This document shows, piece after piece, positions 1 to 14,200 of a stretch of DNA of 64,000 nt (the first letter of the stretch is position 1; each line of letters begins with the position of its first letter). Origin of the DNA: Himantopus leucocephalus (taxonomy: Eukaryota; Chordata; Aves; Charadriiformes; Recurvirostridae); assembly GCA_003993805.1 (NCBI GenBank), contig RSEF01000017.1:10341745-10405744 (forward strand). The letters run 5' to 3'. The position numbers and the translations under genes are program-made. Below the pieces are notes generated by a model. It did not search any database. It saw only the letters and a list, made by a program, of their open reading frames with translations, and was not told the origin of the DNA.

Positions 1-3000
1 ATTGTCCACCTGTCTGTGTGCCAGGAAGCCAAATGAACGTATGAAGTTGAAGAACAATATGGACCTGGATGTGGATGGCTATAAACTGGCTATGAATAAG
101 TTGCATGTTTCTAACCATCAGAAAAATGACATTCTGGAACAGGCGTAAGCTAAGGGGGCAAAACAAAACTACTATTTAGATGAAATATAACAAGATGGTG
201 GAAGATATGCCTGGAACATTCTGATCTGGTGAGATCAATAACATAGTGAACGACATGTATGATGAAAGTTAATTAGATGTGGTGTTGTGATAGCCATGGA
301 CTGCGGATCCTTACAGGTCTGGGTTCGATTGTAGCTAAGCAAACCAGTTCGTTTTTAGGGATCTCAGTGGAGTACTTGTACAGTTGGACATCATATACTT
401 AAAACCTAGTGGAATTTTGCTGGTAAATAATGTGTTCTTCATCTGTTTTTCAGTTAATCTTGGGACCCTCATGCTTGGAGGCATATGCTGTCTGAATCTG
501 AGTCTGTTAGGTCTCACCAGAATCTGAAAAGCAAGCATTTCTGCAGCCTTGTTTGTAGGCTTTAATGGACGAAGTGGCTTTAACCAAATAGTTAATCACA
601 ACTATTGTCTTGAGATTAGTGGTGGGATGCCAAAGATACCTGTCCGTTTTGAAAAAGCAGACAGGCAGTGGGACATCATTGTCTGAGCCCATGGGAGGGA
701 TTCACCTTGGGCTTGAACCAAATAAGCAGTAGAGAGCGCCACCTTTTAGCTAACTGTGTGCTGCAGTTATCAGTATAGGATGTAGTCTTGGCACTGCTAT
801 TTCTCCTTTACAAAGCGCTAGCAATGTCTGTAGTGATCCCTCTTCTACGGAAAGTATGATAAGTCATTTAGTACTTAGATGGGTCAAAAAGAAATGGGAG
901 AATTGCGTTCTCTTTTGGATGTGTGCCTAAGGAGGGTATCGGTTAGGTTTGAAATCACTGCCAGCTCAGATGCTGAAGTCTCTAATGGCTAAAGAATTTG
1001 TATTAGGAAACCAAAATGTTTGGTTTATCCAGCACGAGAAAGGAAATTTCAGGGCATGGAATTAAAATTATGCCTCAAACTGGAATGTGTGTGTGTATGT
1101 CTACAACACTCAAAGCTAAAAACTTTGCAAGATGGAAGGGGGAAGTCAATGTGTTAGGCTTTGAATGCAAGTTTCTAATGGCTGTGTGAGCCTGCATGAC
1201 ATTAGTTGTTATTTAGCAAAATTTTAAACTGTTTGCAAATCATTCTACCCCACGTTTGCAGGCAAAGCTGAAGGTTGACAGCATTGGGTCTGCTCCTTTG
1301 AGGTGAACTACTAGTTAGCTTGCAGTGGACAGAAAGAAACTGAACTTGGAAATGGCTTCCAGGAATATAGGATCCTTAGGTAGATTAGTTTTGCTTCCTC
1401 CTTCCTTGACAATTCCATAACTCTGAGGACTCAGGCAGATTCTGAAAGAGACCCGCAATATTCCTGGAACTGATCTCCTGGCACTAGTGCTTTTTTTGAA
1501 CAGCCCGTATCGTTTTGACAGCTAAGAAGTGTAGTAGACGTGTAGAAGGTGTTCTTTTAGCCTCTCCTTCAATGCACAATACAGACCACTGGTACTAGCA
1601 ATGGTCCATGGTTTCAGAAGCTGCTGCTCAGATCCAATCACATGGTTCCAACCATTGCAATGTATGTAAATTCTGGCTTGCTTTGGAAGTTTTTTATGCT
1701 TTGTAGGCTGAGCAGTCTTCACAGTCGTCTAAGAATCTGTTCTGCTTACTGGAATCTGTTACTGGAAGTTTTTGTATCTCAAAGATACAGGACTGACTAA
1801 GCCTTCTTGCCTAGCTCCAAAACTTGATCATTAGCCGTAAGAGTTTGGTGGGTTTTGTGCAACTGCAACTCCACCTACTCATTTATGAATGTTACTTGAA
1901 ATCATCTGCAGTGCAGATGTGGAAATGCACAAGAATGTGAAGGCAAGAAGAAAATTACTTAATATTAACTGGATGTCATCAAGAGAGCTTGCTGATAATA
2001 TGTGTGCTTTTCCTGTCTTACCTTTTTCTTCGAGTCCCTTAATATCTGTGAGTCTTTATTTTGGGGCATGCTGGAGGATAAGGTTCACACCGTCCTTGTT
2101 GCTCTTGATGTGGAGTATGAGATGAGACAAAGCACGTATATGCGAAATATATGCAGGAGTTGAAAGTCTACAAACTTGAGTGCTTGAGGTGCATGTACGT
2201 CCACCGGGAGGGGTATATATATATGGACAAGTACATCTCAAAATAATTTTTCACTAGAAATAATTTTCTTTTTCAATATAGCTAAGAAACTTAAATCTTG
2301 ATTCAGTAAGATGAGAAAAACTTATATTGCTAAGTTTCTCCAGCATGCCATTAAATCTAGCTCCAGAGAAGAATTCAACAGTGTGATACTTCAATTTGCA
2401 ATAGGAGGTTCCCCCCCCTCCTATTTATAGCTAAGGTTTGTTTTGGAAAATGTCTGTAGTGCAGTTAAAAAAAGTAGTAGTTTTATTTTGCTCTAAGATT
2501 TTGTGAGCACCTTCTTGCATTTTCTTTTTCCATTTATTGTCCTCATATATTCTGCTTTTCAGCACTGCCAAATCTGTGAGATGCGCAAAACATGTTCATG
2601 ATTCCAGTGTGCAGTGAAAGCTCAGTTACTTCTTTCCTTCTTTTCTTCATGTTTTGGGACAGAAACCTGGGTATACATCCTTCATTAGCCTTTAAGAAGT
2701 GAATGTTGTCCTAATTGTAAGCTAATAGTCAGTAGATGGCCTAGCCATGGTAAATGCTTTTTACATTGCTGTTTATTTGGTAAAAAAAAGAGTAGCAGTA
2801 AATAAGATAAATTTGTCTTTCTCGCTCTTAATAACTGACTGCTTTTACTAGATCAGTCCATCTTATTCCTTAGTTGCTTCATCCTGCCAGCCTTAACACA
2901 TCTTCCCATAGAGCATACCACACAGTATTTTTACCCTATATTACAGGATTAATACATCATTGTATATTTCAGCTTGGCCTAATTACATTTCTTTCTGTCC

Positions 3001-5261
3001 CTTCACCTTAGGCCTGCATGGGACTCTGGTTCCTTGTGTTATTTCTTTGTGAAGACAGTCTTCCAAGTGCCCAAAATTTCAGTCAAAAGAAACAGGGGAT
3101 ACGCTAGGCTTTTGAGAGAAATTTTCCTTGTTTCACATGCAATGCCACTGTGAGGTCTGACAATGAATTTCGGCTTAGAATGACTTTATATTTTATGTGA
3201 CTCAAGAAGTCTATTGTTTTGGTCAGTTTTGTTGTGATTTTCCTCATCTTAACTCATTCTGCACTAGCCAAGAAACATTTCACACCCTGTGCAGTGATAA
3301 ATTATTATTTTTTTCCTGGGTGGAATAAGATAGCGTCTCTGAAATTGTGTCTCGAATCTGTGAAACCAGTCAGAATGGTCAGAATGGTCAATACTCATGC
3401 AAATGTAATACTGCATTTCAGGTTGTGTGTGCAGTTTCTAAGCTTTCATGAAAAAAAGACCAGATGAATCCATTAGAACCCACTGGACTCAATACTAGTT
3501 GATCACTGCTGTTTTTTGAGCAAGCAAATTCTGACTGTGGTTTGTATAACAGTAGGGATGGGTTGAATCTATAATTTTACCACTTAACTTGCTGCAACCT
3601 GTGTCAGCTGTTCATGCCGCTTGGAAGGTCTTTGACTGTTATCTTATAGTGAAGAAAATTGTGCAGACTGTCACTTGAAATACCAAGGAATGATTACTTG
3701 CCTTAAAGAAGCTGCGGCTTGCTGAGCACGTTGTATGCATGGGTTTTGTACCTGCCATTCGTTGTTGCTATGCTGAATTCCTTATGGATCAAAAGAACTC
3801 AACAGATCCAGCTGTCAGCAAAGTCATTCAGACTTTCTTCCTCAGTGAAAATGAAATTGCTATTCCCGAGATACAGATTCAGCTGTAGTACGCCATTGTT
3901 ATTCAGAAAGAACCAAATATTTCATGTTTGTGGTGAATGTGTAGGTAAGATGGAAATCGGTAAGGAGAACGTATTTTGTAGGTGAAGAACTGTTCTTTTA
4001 CAGCTTTTTTGAAAAAGACCAGGTTTTGCTAGTGCCACTAAAAGCATTGTTCTATGAGTAGAACTGCAAAGTTCTGTTGTAATTGTTAGTGTCACAGTGT
4101 TAGTTTGTGCAAACGAAGCTGAATTTTGCTCAAGTGAATTAACTCCAAGTGAACTTTTTTTGATAGATGCATGGGAGTGCTTACCTAAGACATACACAGA
4201 TAACAGTTCCCAGTTCTTCCTTCCAGTTTAAATAGTGTCTATAAAAACAGTGGGTTTTGAATGTGACTTTCAATATAGGTAAAGATTTGTTCTTTCAATA
4301 GGCTGAAAATATTTTCTGAAGAAAGTGTTCCTCTCTTTGGGCCTCCCCTTCCGTCCCCACCTGTGTTTACAAATCACCAGGAATTCAGGGATTTTGTGTT
4401 AGTAAAATGTAAGTCAGTTTTTCTTTTGCTAGAAACACTTTTTAAATAAGTGCTTTAATAAATTGAAATTCGTGATGCTTAAAATGTAAACACATTTTCT
4501 TGTGTATGCTTCTGTTCTGTATAGAATTTTTTTTTTTCTAATCTGTAGTGTAGGTGGAATGTCAGTTCCATCAAACTGTTCCAGTCAGATTAACAAGAAC
4601 CTGAATTTCTGTGCAATTATGCTTCTCAGGCTACTAGATGCAAACTGACTTTTACATTTGCAGAACATGCAGCCATATTTAGCTTTGCATTTTCTTAAAG
4701 GATTTGGAGATCTGAAAGAATATATAATGCTCTTCGGTATTTAGTAATAGAAAGTGTTAGGTAAGCAGTTCTGAAAACCTGAAAACATAAGCTTTTCTGA
4801 GTCCATGCTGCATAGGTGCCTTTCAGCACCTTCAAGAACTTTTTAATTCTGTAATGATTCAGTTCTGGTTTTCATTAACCCTTACTTGCCCTTCTAAACC
4901 AGCGAGAAAGAGATCTTTGAGAACTGATTATGATTACAGTTAGGTGCTAACCTGACAGGAACTTGACTAATAAGTCATTTTGCATATTGAAATTGGGTTA
5001 GAACTTAAATTGATTAACGATTTGTCTTTAATTTTTTTTATTAGGTCGGAGGTTATTGGGAGGCCTTGTAGAATTCTCCTATTACTAATTTTTCTCTTTT
5101 AAGCTTAAGGGATCATTATTCAATAAAAAAACATGCAAAAAGGAGGCAATTCTAAATTACCAAGGGGAAAACAAGATATTTTTGTAGAGAGGCAAACTAG
5201 AATCAGTAGAGGCTGTCAAAGTTCATTTACGTAACGTACCTTCTTTTCCATAATATTTTAG
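1..5261. other. Non-coding stretch, probably GARNL3 intron
   Basis: I see no exon here that would splice in frame to the first recognised GARNL3 exon at 5262. The first exon starts in phase 2 behind a clear acceptor ending at 5261, so an upstream exon exists and this stretch is most simply intron. It is AT-rich and has no recognisable CR1 element. Two short coding-like segments (about 20-149 and 3700-3880) are discussed elsewhere and are not assigned to a gene. Confidence 0.6.
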
Positions 5262-8200
5262 TAATAAATGGGGAAAAAGCCACCTTGGAAACCCCAACAT
5301 TTTCTCAGAAACGTCAACGCACTCTAGACATGCTGATCCGCTCTTTATACCAAGACCTGATGCCTGACCTACACAAGGTAAATGTAAGTCAGAAATCTCC
5401 CATCGCTCACGTGCGCTCTCCTGTTCTCACGGGTCAATTGAATGTTCTATTGCTTTAAAAGACTGAAATCCTAATGAGCACTGAATTGCATACACTACGC
5501 TAAATACCAATTGTCCTATAACTTGTTTTACAGTTATATGAAAGTTGACAAACAGTCCTTTCAGGATGGGAGTCTTCATGCTTTTTTTTAAACCAGGTGT
5601 GAGGAGAAGCATAACAATGTCATACTTTGTATAAGCTTACCTACAGCAAGGGAATAGGAAATTTAGGCTCTGCAAACACAGGTATTAGTCTCGTCACCGT
5701 AAAAGCTGCACTTACTCATTCCATTATATGTAAATTTTGTTCATTTTTACCCTTGGGTAACAATGAGATAACTTCATTTTAGATGGTGGAGACTTACTCT
5801 TAAGGTCATTCTTAACTAACTAAAAAGAAGTTCAATACTTCTAAAATTAGCAAGGTGCTATTTTTTTCCCACTGTTTATGTCTCTTAGATAAATAGATCT
5901 ACTTAAACTTTTTTTGTCTGTATGTTAACGTCTGCAGTCTTTGTTATGAATGTATAGAACACGACAGTGATAAACTGACAAATCGGAAAGTAAAGCACTC
6001 AAGGATTGGAAGAGTTGCAATTTCTGTTCTCTGAGACGCTACACAGTTAGATTCATCACTACAGGAAAATATCCAAAAAAAGACAGGAAATTTAAATGCT
6101 GTCACACTAAGTTAACTCAGATTAAAAGACTATGAAAACTTTTAATTCAGTTTAAAAAAAAAAAAAAAATTTTCTGTTTTAGAACATGCTCAATAGAAGG
6201 TCCTTCAGTGATGTGTTACCAGAGTCACCAAAATCAACACGGAAAAAAGAAGAAGCTCGGCAAGCAGAGTTTGTCCGACTTGGTCAGGTAGGGTCAATTT
6301 AGGAGGTATGCCCCTATGTTTACAAAGACCATGTCACCCCTTTTGTTAAAATTTGATTAGCTTGCAGAGTTACGTCAGGACTTAATGCAGTTCTCTGTGG
6401 TCAGAAATAGTATTCTAGTATTGCATTAGTTTAAGCTACGTTAAGGTAAAATATGAATAGAAGTATTTATCTGTAACACCTGAGGTACACGACACAATTA
6501 CAAATATTTATAAAATACATAAGCTAAAGGAACATTGGAAAAATCACACTTTAGGATCAAACCTAAAAGGTCTTTCCCTGCTTCGTGCAGCAGCTGCTTT
6601 CTGCCTCGAAGCAGAAGAGTGTGCTGTCTTTTTCTGTGCTTTGGAGAAACACAGTCTTTCATGGATTTCCTCTATATGTTTGCTTAAGATTGAATTTCTT
6701 AGAAATTATTTACCCTACTTCAGCCAGGAAGAAGTTTCGACAGTCTTTCTGCTAAATCAGAGGTTGCCACACATCTTTTAACATACCAGACGATCACTCC
6801 AATCTTCTGTGGGCTTATTGACATTTTGATTCAGTGAGGAGTAGAACTTCCTGATGATTTAGTCTGGTTTGATCTGACAGTTCATTGCAGCAGAAGAAGG
6901 CAGTGTCTATGCTCATCAGTTCCCCTGTCCCATCCTGGACTGGTGATGTGCTTCTGCTGCTTATCTTAAGAATGCCTCTTTTCTGAGACGATTTAACTCT
7001 GCAGGAGTTAAAAGAACAGGAAACCAAAACAGAAAAAAATGAAACAAACCAAACAACCCCCCCCACCACCTCCAATGAAATGCAAGCCCTCTCCGTTCCT
7101 TCTATTTTTTTTTACCTGAATAAGCTGAAGAGTGGAAGAGTCTGAGAAGTTCCAGATCTGGTTAAAGGTAGAGAATGGAGCCAAGTGGTTGAGAGCTGGT
7201 GCAAAAGAATCTCGGGGCTGTTAAAGCTTGCATTGGCAAGGCTGCAAAGTCTACTCTTTTGTGCTTTGCCCACCCTTTCCGTAACCACCTTCAAATAGCT
7301 AGTCACTGTAGAGGCAGGTGTTTAAAAAAAGGNAGGCAGGTGTTTAAAAAAAAAAAAAAAAAAAAAAAAAGAAAAGTGAATGTGTTTGTAATATTCAGAC
7401 AGAAGGAACCAATGATTTATTCCTCAAGTTTACCAGTTACAGAAGTTAAAGAAAAACATGGTTATTGAAAGTATAGAAACCTGTAAGCTTGATCCCCTCC
7501 ACCACCCCCGAAGTTAAATGCTCATAAGACACGTAACAAATCTAGTTGGGACCCATTTCTTAAAACAGGATGTCCATCCCCAGCACGGCCTTCATCAAAG
7601 GGAAACCTAATATGTGGGTTAAAAATTCATAGATACCCGTTTGTTTGTGTTTTTCTTGGACGTTATTTTCACATTTAAATCTTTTCCTTCCCTAAAAGAA
7701 CTTTAAGTTACAAACTGTAAGCTTGAACACATTTCAACATGCCTTTCAAGTAGCTTGTAATCATTCTTGCCAAACTATGAATGCGTCTGTCCCTTAGTTA
7801 TAGTCAGTTGAGTTTTTAGAAGGTAAAGAAAATTCACTGATGACTGGTTCAGCAGTATGTTTAAACCTTATTGTCAAGATGATCTCTACTGACTGGTGGG
7901 ATGAATTTAAAATGTTAATGCAATGAAGTGTTTTGTGTGTCTCTGTGAGCTGACAGCCATGATTAATGCAAATGTGCAAATGTTGCATGCAGCTGATTAC
8001 TGCCATTTCACAGAGACCGTGCATGATGGTAGGCAAACTTTAGGGCAGTAAAATTGGTTTAGGTAATTTCTAAACTTTGCATTAAAGAATGCATGTGTCA
8101 TCACTTTATAGGAACGCTGCTGTAAAGGTTAGCAATGAAGGTATATAGGATACACAGTGTCTGTTTAAGGTATCTCACTCAAACTATGTTTATACAGTAT

Positions 8201-11200
8201 TTATCTAGAGTGCTTAACTCTTTCAGAATCAGCTTGCTTCTCGTTACTTCTAGTTGAAGAATTTGTGAGACTGTGACTGTGTGTCCTTGGTGTAGGTTTT
8301 GTTCAGGGCATACAGAATTCTGCTTCTTTCCTAATTACTTAAAATGTGATAGGAATTCCAAACTGGAGTTATTTTGTAGTCCTAAATTGTCCTTTCTTTA
8401 TAGTCTTAAGCGTGGGTCTTGCTGACAAAAACTCAATTTGAATAAAACATCTGTTTGTATTAGGCATTGAAATTGAAAACCACTGTGAAAGGGGATGCCA
8501 CAGTTAACTTGGCAACCACAAGCTTTTGTAAAAAAGAGGTGAGTGAACCTGTCTGTCTGAGGAGAGTTACGAAAAAACTAAAAGTTATTGACTATGGCAT
8601 TGCATATCAGGTCTGCATACTGTTTATTTACTTTTGTAATTAGATACTGTAGCAGCAAAGATGAAATGTTTAGTGTCTTCTTAGTGATTCTGCAGCCAAT
8701 ATTGAATTAATAAAGGATGAGCCTGGAGGCAGAAGCACTTCTCAAGTTAAAGCAAACATGGATATTTTTATATCTGAGAATATTTGATGGAAATGCCATT
8801 TTCCATATGCAGTTATCTTTTATTTTAACTACTGCATCAAGTGTAAAACAAAAGTCCGTTATGTGTTTATTTCCTGTAGAACCAGATTTTGTTCAAGGGC
8901 GTTAGGGAGTGAAAGATGCAAACCACACTCTTCTGCATGCATCTTATATACAGAAGCTTCAGAAGTGCTTCCAGAATTTCAGAGACTTCAGCTAATATTT
9001 AAATTGGGGGAGGAGGGGCAGACTCTAGGGGGGTAGGTACAGAGAACACATGATGAAAGAACAGTTTGGCAGAAAGGGACTTTTAAATGTACCATGTGCT
9101 GGTGACTAAACATCACAAACTGAGCCATAAAATGTAAGCAAATTGCATATTGCATGGTGGTACATATATTTTAAGTCTATAGTGTTTCTTTAAATAAAAT
9201 ACATATTGAGTATTTCCAGAGTTGCACTGAGTATCAGCTGCATGTGTTTTAATTCCAGTGTTTCAGGAATGTATCTTACACTAATTAGTCTCCAAACCCA
9301 ATTAATACGGACAGTATTTCCTCTACAAGAAAATTAACTAAATTTTGATATTTCAAATTCAAAAAATATACTGTTTGGAAATGTATCCTTCCAAAAGCAT
9401 CTACATGTTATTACTTGCCATTGTCCATCACATTCTATGTCTGCATGATCTGTATTTATTAGTGTACTTAATATGTATCCCTTATGTTACTTCATAGCCT
9501 TGGGAATCTCAATCTTTCTGCAGTAATTTTCCTCATGAGGTTGTCTGTGCAGATTCTTGGGGCCAGTCCTTGCTGGTTTCTACAGATGCTGGCATCTTGT
9601 TAATAGATGGTTAGTAAATGATCCAGTGTTTTTGTGTCATTTTTTATGTATCTGACCATTTTCTTGAAAATGTGTGTTCATAAGCTCTGTCCAGGTGTTG
9701 GTAGGTCTTCACCTACAGGGATAGGTACGAATTCAAGAGAATTTATTCCATTTATGTAACCAGTTGCAAAAACTCTCTCTGCACCTACCATATTGGGGAG
9801 CCAATGTTAATGCAGATTTCTGAATGTTTTGTTATTTCAGGTGTTACTTTCTTGACCATCTGAAAAGACTTATGAAGTCACATCCAAGCTCAAGGAGTGT
9901 TTAAATGGCTTCTCTGGATTTCTTAGCCCTTGATGATAGTGAGCATGAAGCCAAAGGCTTATTTGACAATGAAAGCCTGCTTCTTCCATAGCAATGATAT
10001 TGCTAATTTGACCTCTTATCTTATGTGTGCCACATAAGGCTGGCGGGACCGAGGGAATGAAGTTAGTTCTCGGTGATAATTCTCAGACTTTCCAAAGGAA
10101 GGTCCCTTTTAGGCTTCAGTTGCATAATCTGATCCGTGGCAATGATAAAACTCTCCCATGAGGAAGTATTGAGTATGATGCTGTGGTATGTGTAGCAGCT
10201 TTGTGCAGGTTTTTTCATTTTTGTAAGAAAAAAAATGAGTTGCTTATTACAAGAAAGAAATAGGTCGAAACCAATGACTAGCAAATTTTAGCAGGAATTT
10301 GAATAATTATGCGTGTTTCTTTTTAGATGGTCAACCTTCAGTGCAAGTATTCGATAAAACTCTTCAAATAAAGCAGATGCATGTGTTGGAAGCTCTGGAT
10401 CTTTTGATTGCCCGAACAGACAAAGGTAGGAGAGGTCACTGTTCTTTGATTCTCATATGAATGTGGCTGGTGCTGGGTAGTATGTCACATGAGGCAGTCA
10501 TGTCTAATAGTGGCAAGTCTATTAGATGCCTCATTTAGAATAAGGGAGCACATGCAGCAACTGCTGCTATTTTCTAAAAGGTTGGTGGGGAGAAATCTCC
10601 AAGTGCTCATTCATGCTTCCTTCAAGGCAAGCCTGAAACTGGTCGTATCGTCTTTCTTCAGGCACTGTAGGAACTCAGCACTCTTTGGAAATCTCCTTGA
10701 CTGAATTATATGTTTATTCAGTTGTGCAAAAATGTGGGGGAAATTACTTATGCTGTTACTGTTTTACCAAATGTGTTTTATTGGTATTTATTCTGTTAAG
10801 TGTTACCACATCCTAGTGCTACAGACTGGATTTTCTTGAAGGTTCTGGTATAAAAGAACTTAAATGTGGTTTAGACTGACAACGTTTCCTTTTTCACCTC
10901 ATTTGGAAGCATTAAATGTTCATAAAATGCGCACTTTTTCAGTGAGGTACTTTTTACCCAATAGTCTGTGATTGAATTTCACAAAGTGAAAATACACAAA
11001 GCAAGAACAGGATCTTTGTATGTAACACAGGAAGAAGAATTATAAATATGATTGGTTTATTGTTTTTTACCACGTTATGTCTGTTTGCTCAATATTGACT
11101 GAAGTTACAAGGGTATAATGGTTTACAAGGGTAAAACATTGTTCCTTTGATGTCGTTGGGAGTTGCCCGATTTGGCTGCACCTGATGAAGTTCACCCTGG

Positions 11201-14200
11201 GACCTTGCAGAAAACTGGCTTAAACTACCTGAGAGCCATTTGCAGTTCTCTCTCAAGACACCTGGAGGGTGGGTGACATTTCTGAAGATCGGAAAAGCTT
11301 AGTTTGTGAAGCTTCTAGAAAAGATGATTACATTTAATTGTCAAAATGTTGTACTGTTCGGTTAAACCTGAAGAGAGAGATGTAAGTAGGCATTTCGGGG
11401 TAACAGAACAAGGTATTACTAGCGTCAATTCATGCCACTTCAAATGTAGTCTGATAGCATGCTTAATTTTTCCAGCCATACCAGCTAGTCTAGTAAGAGT
11501 CTGCCTTTGTCAGAAAATCTTGCCTTGCTTGCATGATAATAAACTACTCTTAAGTCACTTATTTCCCAACTGCAAGTAGTAGTGCATCATTTATTTATTT
11601 GTTTTAAATTTAGCAGTTACAGATTCCACTCGTATCTATCTTAGTGGGAAACACTAAGGTTATTTTTGCAGTTGGAATATGCCTTGAACCTAACTTGCCC
11701 GCCTTTGAAGAACTAATAAGCAAAACCAGTCTGCATCCCAAAGGGTTTCAGACTCTGTTAAGGATCCAATTATCAGCTGCTCAGCTGGATGGTTCCAGCT
11801 TTTAAAGTTAACCCTTTTACTCTTGCCCTGTAGTTTATTAGATTTTCGCTGTCTTGCAAAATTTTGTATATTTGCAAATTCGCATACAGTTCACTGTTTT
11901 GAAGCTCTTATTCTTTGTTGCAGCACCACCCAATGGGAAACTCAGCTACTGAACTGAAGGGATTGGGTACTAGAATTGTAAAGCCTAGAGAGTTCATGAG
12001 CAGTCTTGTATGACGTTGCGTCTTGTCCCCAGAGCAGCAGTACGCTTTGTTTGTCTTCGCTCTGTTTGTTAGGTGCTGCTTCTCTTCGGAAGTATTAATT
12101 TCAAACTACCACCATCTTTTTTTAACTTCTTGTTTCCTGGCTCTCTTCATCCTTCAGGGAAAGAGTCTCGTCTCCTTGTCTTCAGACTCAGTGCTGTCCA
12201 GAAAGATATAGAAACAAAGCAAATGATAAGGAGCAAATATGACTGCAAAGAAAATAAACTGGAGAGAACAAAAGGTGATTTTATTATCCTGTGTTAAAAA
12301 CATCCACTGTGGTATGATGCCTGTAGTTGCCAGAGGCTTTATTAGCTCCCTTGAGGCAATTGTAGGTGTTCACCTTCGTTTATTTTTTTTCTCTGGACAG
12401 TCAATTCAAACCTTTTTAAGCTATATGAAACCTATATGAAAATAAGTCTGTTATAGTCCAGCATGACATTTTAGAACTTTGTAAATACCATGTTACTTAG
12501 CAATCATTGCTGATGAAGAGCCCTAGAGAAAAATAAATAATGTTGCATTCAGGATTGAAGGGTATGAGAAGAACTATGCAGGGATATGAGACTGAAATAA
12601 AGGGCATTTTAAGGTGGAGGAACACTGGCAAATCTTTAAATAGTAGTACTTAAATTAGTTTGGGTGTTGCTGATTATTTTAGTAGACATAAACATTTTCT
12701 GGTCTTCAGAAGCAAGCTGCTTTGGAAAGCTGGAACCTGCAGAATAGTGGAAACCCACGTATTTAGTCTTTACTTGCAAAAGGAGTAAAGGGAAAAATAG
12801 ATTGCAAAAGAGTCATAGCCTGTTGTCTTTTTCTAGAAGCTAATGTTATCCTATTGGGAGGTTTGTAATTCTGTGTTGCTAAGTCATGCATCAGAGCCCC
12901 ATTGTACTAATCATCATACAAATACAGAACAAAAAAAAGTAGACCCTGCCCCAAACACTTAAAATTTAGAGCATTTTTTCCTCAGGCTGCCATTTGTATG
13001 CCATTAATACTCACCATGGGAGTGAACTGAGGATTGTTGTGGCTATTCGGAACAAACTACTTCTCATCACAAAGAAATATAACCCACACAACAGTTTAAC
13101 CAGCAGCTCTCTGCTATCATCATCTGAATCTCCAGTAGAGGAGTTCCAGTACATCCGGGTATGTGGAATCTAATCACTAATTACCTTAACAGACTGGGCA
13201 GCACTTGGCTGGGGGGGGGGTGTGGGAAAGACAAAGAGCATGCATTTTTATCTTCCTGAATCTCCAGACAAATAAAGGTGAGAAGCCATACGATGGAGTT
13301 CAGTCATATATATGCCAAAAAAAATCTTTCAGATTTTTTTAATTAGGTTTCCGCTTGTTCTTTATCATGTTTCTGTGCTTAGAGCACATTCCATTAAATT
13401 CGTGGAGTACCTGCAACACCCACAGTAGGAACTTGAAGAAGAGAATAATTCTATTATTTACATTGTAGGAAATATGCCTTTCTGACCCTCCAGTGGTTAT
13501 GACGCTGGTGGATGGTCCTACTGGAGACAGTGACAATATGATCTGTGTGGCATATCGGCATCAGTTTGATTTAGTTAATGAGAGTACTGGGGAGTCCTAT
13601 AGATTGCATCATGTTGAAACAAACAAGGTAAGTTTTCATCTTTGAAACTATTTTCTTACAGAACCACACTGAACATAATTTCTTGCAGACTCGGTGCATC
13701 CTATGCTGACCTCCTGGGAGTGCAATTTGTGGAGATCCTCACGTCTCTTATTTTTCACTTCGATAACCTCTGTTTTAGGGCACTTGATATTCATTCCTTT
13801 TGGGATAGGTGGTAATAATCGCTCCCAAGAGAGATAGTTATAAGATATGTCACATTACGAAAGAGACTGTGTTTCGGGCTCTGGAATATCACTGTCAGCG
13901 TAAGTTCATTTTTCTCCTTTCTTAGTCTATAGTTTGCTTTTTGCTTTTTTTTATGGTCTCTCTGTGTTTTATTGTTTAAGAAATTGCAGCAAAATAACTT
14001 CAGTTCTTGGCCACCTGTCATTCAGATTTGCCTATTTGCATATACTAAGGCTAAAATATTTACACATAGCTTTTAGTTCAATTTAAGAAACTGCTGCCCA
14101 GTCAACTAATAAATTAACTGAATCTTTCTAACTAGGAAACATAGGGTTGGGATTTAAGAAAATGTCCTGATTTTCAGAAAGAGCTCCAGTATTTCCTGCT

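Noticed and set aside
3700..3985. Plus-strand open segment with peptide-like runs such as VSKVIQTFFLSENEIAIPEI in one frame
   Set aside because: Stops interrupt the best frame, no flanking splice sites give a phase compatible with GARNL3 exon 5262-5377, and I recognise no protein family.
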